Below, piece after piece: positions 56,327 through 64,000 of a stretch of 64,000 nt of DNA. The notes under the pieces were generated by a model. That model was not told the DNA's origin, searched no databases, and saw only the letters and a list, made by a program, of their open reading frames with translations. The stretch is from Durusdinium trenchii (lineage: Eukaryota > Sar > Dinophyceae > Suessiales > Symbiodiniaceae): contig CAXAMN010023662.1 of assembly GCA_963970005.1 (NCBI GenBank), positions 764,958 to 828,957 on the forward strand, given 5' to 3'. Position numbers and translations under genes: made by a program. Position 1 is the stretch's first letter; the number at the start of each line of letters is the position of its first letter.

Positions 56327-56580
56327 CTAAGCAGAATCCTCAGCACTGATGATTCCCCAATGTTTGCTCCATGCGCTAGAGGCATATGCGGCATACCCAT
56401 TAAAGTTGGGCATGAGCCCCAGTAACTCTGCCTGTCTAATCGTTGGATCGCCAATTGGCTGGTGCTCAAGCCACTGGTGCTCAAGAAACATGTCCGACGA
56501 GCTCTGGTCCCAGCAGTGCATATCCACCCGGATCAACCGCATGTTCGCTCAGTCCCCAGGCCCATCGCTTCGAAAAAACC
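56327..56580 (-). CDS. Two candidate exons, unrecognised
   Basis: An upstream frame after a CCAG acceptor reads VFSKRWAWGLSEHAVDPGGY, ALLGPELVGHVS. A downstream frame reads LEHQPIGDPTIRQAELLGLM, PNFNGYAAYASSAWSKHWG. They lie in different frames about 60 nt apart, so a short intron would be needed. Function unknown. Confidence 0.4.
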
Positions 56581-57239
56581 TGGAGCAGCCGGCATCAGTG
56601 GCTTGGTGGCAGGCAGGCAGTGTGCTTCGCGCACCGGATGCAGCAGAAGGGAGAGGGAAAAGGAGCTCGGATGGCTTAAGACTTTCGTTGTTCTGGGATG
56701 TTCTGGGTCTAGAGTCTCTGAGAGGCTTTGAGCATCCTCCCAAGATCCACCAGCAAACAGAGATGAACTGGACAGTCCCACGTGATTTCTGATTGATCAG
56801 GATGGGTCGGCCGATGGCAGTGTTGGTGACTGATGCTGAACCCGAGTCTTGTTCAAATGAACCTCTAGCAGTCGGAAGCATGCAAGAATCATGTCATGCC
56901 CTCTTAGACTCCAGTCTGCAGAAAATCACTTGGGAATGTATGGACACGGAAAGGGAAAGCAAAGGTCCCTTGATACATTCTAGCCTTCAAATTGTTCCAT
57001 CATCCACCTAGACTGTTACCTGCTTGCCTCTGGTGCCAGGAGAGGGAACCAAATCACGACCCATGACATTCCAACCATGTGCGAATCCATTGGTCCTGAT
57101 CCCAGCAGACACCATCTGCAAACCAGCAGGGACTTCAAGGCATTAAATTTACTGGATCTTCGCAATCAATTGCAACAAGACGTGAAGGCTAGCAAACAGT
57201 CCAGCTGGAGTCCAGCTACCAGGTATACCACTCAAAAAA

Positions 57240-57444
57240 GCAGCAAGATGCAGCAAGACTTGTTCCAGAATCTTTGAAGTTTGAAGCAATTCCCAGTTCC
57301 CTGGCGTCCCATACCCATCTTGCAGTGCCTTGTGGGACCCTTTGGCGGTGCATTGTCACTCAGAGGGGCCTGCAAGACATGGCATGAAGAAATCCGTTGC
57401 TCCGAGTCCAAATGGCTTGGCACTTGCGCAAAGAAGCGACGCAA
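57240..57444 (-). CDS. Candidate exon, unrecognised
   Basis: The minus frame reads RFFAQVPSHLDSEQRISSCH, VLQAPLSDNAPPKGPTRHCK, MGMGRQGTGNCFKLQ. No family. Confidence 0.35.
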
Positions 57445-57829
57445 ACTTCTCCAACACCCAAAGCATGGTGATTAGATTAGATGGAATATACATGATCAGG
57501 GGGGGTCGACAGAAGAAAAACGAGCTGGGTGCTGGCTGTTTGAATGTCTTTATTTGCAACGGACCGACCTCAGTCCTGACAAGTTCATGACCAAAGTGTC
57601 ACGAGGGAAGAGCAGCAAAGAGTTGTGGAATCAACTTGCTTCAAACAAATGTCCGTCTGGGGTCCCTTCAGAAGCTTTTCAGATGCAGAAATTCAGTACC
57701 AAGAATGTTACATGAATATTGATGAATATAGCACTGCGCATCAAATCTGCGAGGCTCTGTCGAACACGCTGTTTCGCTGGTCAACAACAGTCCAGCCTGC
57801 GCACCCAAAGGAACACGTTCTAAGTCCTG

Positions 57830-57952
57830 GCATCTTTGAAGGCAGGTGAGCTGGTGCTTCGTGCTTTGGTACTTCGTGATGACTTTCGGCTGTTCCGTCC
57901 ACAAGTCCACCACCCAAACTCCTTGAGTTCCACGATTCTCTTTCGGATACAA
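57830..57952 (-). CDS. Candidate exon, unrecognised
   Basis: The minus frame reads PKENRGTQGVWVVDLWTEQP, KVITKYQSTKHQLTCLQRCQ. G-V-W-V-V-D-L is propeller-like, but a single strand is not enough to call a domain. Confidence 0.4.
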
Positions 57953-58049
57953 AACGCTACTGGAAATATGAAATAACGGTAGTTGTCAGGGTCACTGCAG
58001 ATTCTCACCCATTGTCCGTACCATACACATCTGTACACAATTGCTGGAG

Positions 58050-58220
58050 ATTACTGATCCTCCAAAATAGTAAGTCAAAAAATAGAACTGCTGGAGGTGT
58101 CTCAACTTGTATGAAGGTCCTCCCAGCCCTGCAAGAACGCGTCCCGCGTCCTTGGCACTGGGCATGCCTGTGACTCGCTCCATCGTGGTCCCAGTGACAC
58201 GGCCTCCGGAGCTCGAACAC
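58050..58220 (-). CDS. Candidate exon, unrecognised
   Basis: The minus frame reads SSGGRVTGTTMERVTGMPSA, KDAGRVLAGLGGPSYKLRHL, QQFYFLTYYFGG. It could immediately precede the 57.9 kb exon. No family. Confidence 0.4.
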
Positions 58221-58574
58221 GGTTTGGCCCACCTCCAAGCGCATTGGTCCAGTTTTGTTGGCCTACATGGTCCCCATCCCCAGTTCCAAGCTCTCATCCC
58301 ACTGAGTTTCGGTTTCCTTGAACAAACCCAGAGTGCACATGAGCAACATGCTCAATTGCTAGCTGCATGGAGAAGATTGCTAGTACTACTAGCGCTAGAC
58401 TTTTGGGGTGCAAAACTCATGGAAAGGCCACAGAATAACAGCAGATGAGAAAATGTTGACAGGTTCTTTTTCCAAAGAACATGTTGTAAAACATCTTCAC
58501 CAATACCAAAAAGAACTCAAAAATGCTCACGACCCATGCAAAAAGGGAGCACAAGATTCGTCCCTGTCCAAAAA

Positions 58575-58760
58575 AAGGGGCACCAGTACCGGTGACTCTG
58601 GATGACCCCCACCGGCCCCGCTCGGCCGCCGAGGCGCCAAGGCACCTTGCTGGTCCACCACAGGCCCCCGAGGCAGCAAAGGCGGTTCGATGGGTCCCTC
58701 ATCCGCCTCGGGTGTGCCAGTCTGCAGGAGGTGCCGAAGGGTGAAGAGGCAGGTGGACTG
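58575..58760 (-). CDS. Candidate exon, Pro/Gly-rich
   Basis: The minus frame reads LLQTGTPEADEGPIEPPLLP, RGPVVDQQGALAPRRPSGAG, GGHPESPVL. Other frames are open as well. GC-rich, low complexity. Confidence 0.35.
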
Positions 58761-59544
58761 GTGAAATCTGAAATGAACCCAGGCACAATGAAAAGTGCCG
58801 TGTTTTTTCCAGGAAACCCTTTCCCTGCATCGATGCAGGTTTAAGAGCAAATTGAGATGGACACACAGGCTAATTGGAGGGACGCTGTTCAACGGAGATC
58901 TCACAAGCTGGATGTCGGCCTACTATGAAAAACCTGTGGCTTTTGAGAAGGGAAATATCAAAGGAAGGCCTCATGGCACTGTTGGAATCCGGATAAAATC
59001 GAAGGATATCCCATGCAAGTGGTTTTTCTCAAGTCGCATGTGCTTGCACTGTTTTCCCATTTCTCGGTGAAAGGATCAATCCAAGGTGATGTTCCGAAAG
59101 CCATGCGAAATTGAGTTGACAAATGAACGATGAACTGACCATTGCTGAGTCTGGATCTGGGTTTCGCACCTCGTACATGTACTTCTTGAAGCTCACTGTC
59201 AAAAAGCTGTGCGCGGAATGCTTTGCGCGCTGGCCTCAGTTGAACAAGTGCAAGCCATTTGGGCAGATAGACATTCGCCATGCTGGCATAAAACTTAGAA
59301 GCCAGGTGGCCATGACAGCATGCCGGAATGTGAATACTTATCAGTGCTGACTAGTATCATTACACCGGCATAGAGCCGGATAGCATTTTGGCTACGAAAG
59401 CTAACGAGGCGGACTTCTGCGCTTGCTCAGTCTCTTAAACCGCCATCCCAAGTGCAAGATTGGTATATAATACGCAACGCATTATCACCAAAAACATATC
59501 CTAAGAGCACGGCCTCCTTTCAGAATCACAGCAGAAAGAGCGGA

Positions 59545-59630
59545 CTGAGAGAGAGTGAGAGAGAGAGTGAGAGTGAGAGAGAGAGAGAGAGTGAGAGAGA
59601 GTGAGAGAGAGTGAGAGAGAGTGAGAGAGT
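59545..59630. repeat. GAGAGAGTGA satellite-like tract
   Basis: About 85 bp of (GA)n interrupted by regularly spaced T. Its serine/leucine translation on the minus strand is an artefact. Confidence 0.95.
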
Positions 59631-59639
59631 CTTTTTGGA

Positions 59640-60114
59640 AGGAGGACATTCGGCAAAAGACCCAGCGTGTGGCCAGCAACTTGTCATCGAGGATCTCAGC
59701 GCAAAGCAAGTTTCTTGCGCGGAGAGGTTTGTGACGTTCCTGCTGTCCTGCCTCAACACCGCGTCAGACATTCTGACACGACGCACAGGCACAAGAGCAC
59801 AGCCCAAACACGGCCGCGTACAAACAGTTGGTTTACCATGGTTACCACCACGTGCGGACCTACTCACTAACGAGGGGCGTAAACGATATCTATTTAGGAA
59901 GCAGGTTGGGCAAGCGCAATTCAACAAGCCTTCCAGTCAGCACCTAATTGCGCAGGAAGGCCAAAGCTCTTTGCAAAAGTGCACTCTAAATGTCCACCAA
60001 GCATTGCGCCTGCTACAAAATGTATACATCAAGGACTTTCAGAGGACTGCTCGTGAGCAAGGCAACGTATGCCTTCTCGCCAAACATCTGGTTGTGCTGC
60101 AGATGTCTGGATAA
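59640..60114 (+). CDS. Uncertain long open frame (plus strand)
   Basis: Open for about 155 codons after the GA tract: VIEDLSAKQVSCAERFVTFL, TGTRAQPKHGRVQTVGLPWL, LTNEGRKRYLFRKQVGQAQF. If real it would be the only plus-strand gene of the window. Minus-strand frames over parts of it also look coding (HLQHNQMFGEKAYVALLTSS). Not resolved. Confidence 0.3.
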
Positions 60115-60589
60115 GGCAGTCGGCTTCGATGCGGTCAGGACGGACCCCGATGTTCAACGTAGATCTTTCTGTTGAAGAAGCTCTGTCATAGCTTCCCCAT
60201 TGACATGCCTCTCCCACCTACATGAGGTCCTTAATTAGAAAAGACACACCTGCTAACGTATAACGTATGTATCAATCCTGCAAAATCCACTGCGCCAGCT
60301 TCATCCCGTAACTTGCAATACACCTCATTGTTGCTTTCATGAAATATCCAAATTGGCGCAGAACATGTTGCACTCAAATGGTCTAAGCATCTGACAGCCC
60401 CAAACGCCTCCAAAGTGCTCAAACGCCTCCAAACACTGGGACGATGAGCAGCACAAACGCACCCGTTTCGATGGTTGAAGGTCAAGAGTGTGTGTATCCC
60501 ACTGTTCAGCCTCTACAGTAAATGAACAGAATAGGCTGGCCATCATTGCACGGCCACCAGTGCACGTGCAGATTTTGCAGGCCCCTAAC

Positions 60590-60785
60590 TTTCCAGGCAG
60601 TTCTTCAGTGGTTTCGAAGGGTTTTTAACATGTGCAACACTTCTACAACCGCTCAGGCTGCACCGCTCACTTGGTCTCGATTCATCGGGACTTTGTGGCG
60701 TGGCGCCGAGCAGTCTTTCAGGCAAAGTCCAAAGGGCCAAGTCTTCAAGAACAAGGGCACCCTGCGCTGCACATCCCTGCATACT
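60590..60785 (-). CDS. Candidate exon, unrecognised
   Basis: After GTATGCAG the minus frame reads GCAAQGALVLEDLALWTLPE, RLLGATPQSPDESRPSERCS, LSGC. No family. Confidence 0.4.
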
Positions 60786-61480
60786 ACCTACATCTACGTA
60801 CAGTATATACATAAACTGATTGAGCTGTAACAAACCAACCAGCAACATATGTCACCCATCCAATCAGGCTACCTCACCTCTATGACGCTCAATTGCGAGA
60901 TGTGTATACGCCATCTATCTCAAACCACATCTGACCATGGTTTGACCGATAATCACTGCAACAGTCACACACTGTCTTGTCGCGAAATGTCGGTTCTGCA
61001 AAGACCTTCCCCTCTTGGATCGAGTACAACTTTGGTCAAAAAAACCTTCTGATTCACCTGAAAGTGCGGGCTCTCGACTTCAACCTCAGCGTTCGGGCCA
61101 CATGTGTCACAGAACGAGGAAAGAGTCATCAAGACTTGGAAAGCCTCTTCCTGCTCTGTTTAGTGAAAAGAGAACTGAAAAGAGAATGGAGTAGTGGATG
61201 GTGTAGGAGATGAAGCACATTGAATTTAAAACGTTGGGTCATAAAGAAAACCATTTTTTTGTGGCTTTCCTAAGTTCATCTTGACCCGAAATTTGTCCAT
61301 CACAGGTTCAACTGTGGTGAGCTGTGAACGACTGGCACGTCAGCGAGAGTAGTTGGGAAGTTGACCAGTTGTGGGATATCCTAATTTGTGTATTCCAAAG
61401 CCAACGAATACACATCTCACTTAAGGGATTTCAGCAGAGCCTCCTAGATGCTTGGAAGCGAAACAGCAGTGACAATGAAT

Positions 61481-61669
61481 CATCTAAATCCCTTCATTGA
61501 CACTTGGAACAGCCTCCAAAACCTTCGCTGTTACACGAAACGCAGACGCATCAGCTTGCGCATGAGCTTTTTCTTCATCCACTTCGGGCGCGTCAAAGCT
61601 TCTTTGATTCGTCTACCACTCTGGAGCCTTAACAGCAATGTGAGGATCGCAGTCATCGTAGAAGGGATC
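61481..61669 (-). CDS. Acidic exon with in-frame TAG
   Basis: After CACCTGCAG the frame reads DPFYDDCDPHIAVKAPEW, TAG (61615-61613), TNQRSFDAPEVDEEKAHAQA, DASAFRVTAKVLEAVPSVNE, G. Both sides of the stop look equally coding. An alternative is that the TAG is a splice acceptor, but the GC donor that would pair with it (GTTAAG then GCTCCA) leaves only a 15-nt intron. Unrecognised family. Confidence 0.45.
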
Positions 61670-62149
61670 CTGCAGGTGACAAAAACGCACAAGAAGGTAA
61701 AATGTCTCTCCTATATATAGGCCTGACCAAAATGGTTGGGCTGGATTGAGGCAGCTTTGGTGTGCTTTTGGTGTCATACCCAGGGCGGGCGAGGCGGGCA
61801 AGGACACCTGAAGATGCGTAAGGAAAAAGAAAGAGAATAAGATCTTCCAAGTTCTGGCAGAAATATGAAGAACTTGTGAAGGACATAGAAAGACCCATGA
61901 CGACCTCTCTACCTCTTACTATCAACGTGGAAACATGCCGTTTTGCCCTTTTTTTTTGCCCTTCTTTTTGCTCCACTCAAACCTGGACTAGAGCGATGAA
62001 AAAAGAGAACAGAAGTGACACCAGACTTTGGTGGGGAGAATCACGCCCAAAACGTGGGTCCGATGTCGAATCATCCAACGTCCCCCCAGTCCCCAAAAGC
62101 CGTTCTCGAAACCGTTCTCGACTGTCAGACTGTCAGACCTGTGCATGAA

Positions 62150-62346
62150 CTACACTCCACTCCACTCCGGTCCATGATGTGGTCATAGCCGGGGAAGCCG
62201 TCCGGCCAATACTTCTTGACCTCTGCTGTGATCCACCGCACGTCGCGGCCCCACATGGTCTTCCAAGTCCAGGCTTTCTCCGGGATCGGCGTCAAGGGGT
62301 CAGCGCCTCGGATGGCGCGGCTTAAGCTCCGGTGAGCCCGGACCAT
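62150..62346 (-). CDS. Exon of unrecognised 62-64 kb gene
   Basis: The minus frame reads RGADPLTPIPEKAWTWKTMW, GRDVRWITAEVKKYWPDGFP, GYDHIMDRSGVECSSCT and ends at CAG/GTCTGA. Very GC-rich with aromatic residues. Looks like part of a globular enzyme or lectin-like protein, but I cannot name it. Confidence 0.6.
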
Positions 62347-62694
62347 TGAGGCGTTTTATGGCTCGCCCGTTTTTCGGGCGGCTAGGGTGGGAGGAACCTT
62401 ACAAAGCACGTTTGTAAAGGGGAGTGGTGTTTCCATCTATATAATTAGCATTACTGCTGCAGGTGTACAGAGCTCCAAAGCTGGGTCAGTTGCTCTGTGC
62501 CTACCTAAACAAACACTGCATGACCACATGTCTTTGGTCTCCCAGTCCCACCGCTCGACCCCTGGCGACGACGCAACGACGAAGAGCCCGGTGCGCCGCA
62601 ACGAGGTGGCGAACGATGCGAAAGGCGACGACTCGACCCCCGAACGCGACGACCCCAAACGCGTTTGGCCGCGAAGAACGCGACGAGACGGCAC

Positions 62695-62860
62695 TCGCTG
62701 CCGCCCATGGCCAAGGTTCTCTCACCCTTGTGGTAGTACCAAAGCCACACAGGATCGCGCTTGAAGCGCCCATCAGAGCGATTCTTGGCCGGGTGCAGCC
62801 ACACATAGGAGCCGCCGGACTCCCAGTGCGCGGTGTAGCCGGGCACGGAGCCTTCGGGGC
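62695..62860 (-). CDS. Exon of unrecognised 62-64 kb gene
   Basis: The minus frame reads VGPEGSVPGYTAHWESGGSY, VWLHPAKNRSDGRFKRDPVW, LWYYHKG with a GTGAGA donor nearby. Same style as the 62.2 kb exon. Confidence 0.6.
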
Positions 62861-62959
62861 CGACGCGGGTGGGTGAGGTGATGGTTGATGGATGTGGGAT
62901 GATGTGGGTGATGTTTTTCATTTAACATGGCTGGTGAGACGGGGATACAACGTGATACA

Positions 62960-63175
62960 ACCACAGCATCGGTGAGGAAGAACTGGCCATTTGCGGGCTC
63001 CGGTGATACTCGGACAGCCCCTTTGGCCCCCTTTGGCGCTGATGGCCCCCTTTGGCCCCCTTTGGCCCCCTTTGGCCCCTTCGGTCCACTTGTCTCTAAG
63101 ACGCCCTTCACCACGATGATGGATTCCGGCATGTTGTCCTGCAGGATGCTGGTCGGAATCCAAGCGAAGAATCTG
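62960..63175 (-). CDS. Exon of unrecognised 62-64 kb gene
   Basis: After CTCTTCAG the frame reads FFAWIPTSILQDNMPESIIV, VKGVLETS, then a decamer-derived GPKGPKGAKGGQRG run, then EPANGQFFLTDAVVVSRCIP. The repetitive middle may be intron (GTGGAC follows GAGACAA), which would leave two exons here. Confidence 0.55.
63018..63081. repeat. CTTTGGCCCC decamer repeat
   Basis: About five imperfect 10-bp units. Read on the minus strand in frame it would encode a collagen-like G-x-x run. Confidence 0.85.
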
Positions 63176-63262
63176 AAGAGAAATCGTGAGTTGCACGTAC
63201 GTGTTGCTCCGTTCGCAGATCTTTTTCGTTCGAGCCTCATCTCCCTCAGAAAGATCGGCTAA

Positions 63263-63375
63263 CACTGCATTGATCGCAGAACTGAACTAAGCTTGTTCTA
63301 GCACTGCATTGATCTCAGAACTGCACTAGCTTGTTCTAGCACTGCATTGATCTCAGAACTGAACTAGCTTGTTCT
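63263..63375. repeat. Three-unit 38-bp tandem repeat
   Basis: Units at 63263-63301, 63302-63339 and 63340-63375, each starting cactgcattgat and ending cttgttct. The second and third differ at few positions. It lies between two exons of the 62-64 kb gene. Confidence 0.95.
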
Positions 63376-63595
63376 TCAGCAATCTCTGTGAGTGCTCACT
63401 GGGGGGTCAAACCGTGGTCAAGTGTATCCTATTCTCAATACCAGTGAATGATGACTCTCTTTACGAGAAGGGACCTTTGTCAAGCACATTGCGATGCTGA
63501 TCTTATCTGTATATCACCTGTAATAGGATAATGCCGTTGCCTATTTCGGCAAATCTCTCTTCAACGATATCCCCCGAACTCCTGACTACTGACTA

Positions 63596-63948
63596 CTAGC
63601 CGGCTGGCAAATGGCAAGAGATCGCTCCTCGTCGATGCGATCCATGATCTTGATAATCTTCAGATTGTGAGCAATGCTTTTGCACACTCCTCCATCCGAT
63701 CCGACAAATGTGACAGAATGCGCCAAAGCGCATGCCGCAGTGCGGTCGTGCACCAAGCAGAAAATGGATGGATCGGTCGACCCCGTGGATCGGTCGTCAA
63801 AGCTGAGCGATGGGTTTGAGGCGAAGCAACTTCCTTTGCCCTGGAAATGGACGGAATTGTTGTGGGTTATTGACTCTGGTGGAAATGAGGGTGGAGTTGC
63901 TCCTGGAGAATGGCCTGAAGAGCAAAAATGACATAGATATGTCGGCAC
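63596..63948 (-). CDS. Long exon of unrecognised 62-64 kb gene
   Basis: About 115 codons open on the minus strand: HFCSSGHSPGATPPSFPPES, GSCFASNPSLSFDDRSTGST, DPSIFCLVHDRTAACALAHS, VTFVGSDGGVCKSIAHNLKI, IKIMDRIDEERSLAICQPAS. A stop follows at once. Serine/glycine-rich at first, then helical. No family recognised. The plus-strand reading (85 codons) is a shadow. Confidence 0.55.
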
Positions 63949-64000
63949 TCATGTGATACTCCAGTCATCCTTTGGCGTCTTCGTCGCTTTCATACGAAGT

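Noticed and set aside
59526..59927. Minus ORF with a Ser-Leu repeat tail
   Set aside because: The repeat is the translated GA tract.
59640..60114. 155-codon plus-strand ORF as a firm gene
   Set aside because: No domain, opposite to every joined gene, and minus-strand frames over it are also plausible. Kept only as an uncertain feature.
1..64000. CRISPR array, prokaryotic operon or phage
   Set aside because: No regularly spaced repeats with unique spacers, no Shine-Dalgarno/start patterns, and clear introns throughout.
1..64000. tRNA or rRNA genes
   Set aside because: I looked for T-loop type ggttcga sequences and paired stems and found none convincing. A tRNAscan-SE run would decide.

Overview
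This looks like nuclear DNA of a dinoflagellate, most probably a coral-symbiont relative (Symbiodiniaceae). No prokaryotic gene layout is visible. Coding sequence occurs as short exons (about 35-200 nt) in a single orientation. Introns join in phase only if GT, GC and GA donors are all allowed, with AG acceptors. The recognisable families (Sel1, ankyrin, WD40, RCC1 plus ubiquitin-like, kinesin) are ones that dinoflagellates carry in large numbers. All firm exons lie on the minus strand, so the window reads as one unidirectional gene block running from 64 kb towards 1 kb. Most long plus-strand ORFs are antisense shadows.

Layout in transcription order. 63.9-62.1 kb: an unrecognised gene of at least four exons. 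61.7-54.8 kb: scattered candidate exons, one with an in-frame TAG. 53.4-52.4 kb: an uninterrupted membrane-protein frame broken by one in-frame TAA, with a 12-nt match to the dinoflagellate spliced leader just upstream. 50.2-44.3 kb: a WD40-repeat gene, nine exons recovered and eight junctions' phases checked where exons are consecutive. 43.6-42.2 kb: unrecognised exons, then a 90-bp repeat array flanked by a perfect 13-bp direct repeat. 40.5-36.0 kb: a Sel1-repeat gene whose large central gap holds a frameshifted RCC1/ubiquitin-like unit and a 10-N assembly gap. 34.2-33.3 kb: a candidate small secreted cysteine-rich protein. 32.5-29.8 kb: unrecognised exons. 28.7-19.3 kb: a kinesin motor gene in which beta-1, P-loop, switch I, switch II, alpha-4 and alpha-6 segments are all found. 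17.5-14.7 kb: unrecognised exons. 13.5-12.8 kb: an ankyrin-repeat gene. 11.7-0.9 kb: a repeat array, several unrecognised exons, and a second decayed RCC1/ubiquitin-like copy at 1.7-2.0 kb.

The genes look like independent cellular genes (transport along microtubules, protein-interaction scaffolds, a secreted peptide), not a pathway. The features that most need follow-up are the non-canonical introns, the dispersed RCC1/ubiquitin-like relics, the direct-repeat-flanked array and the two reading frames interrupted by a single stop. Exon ends are hand-derived from reading frame and splice phase. Where no junction was checked, coordinates are approximate.
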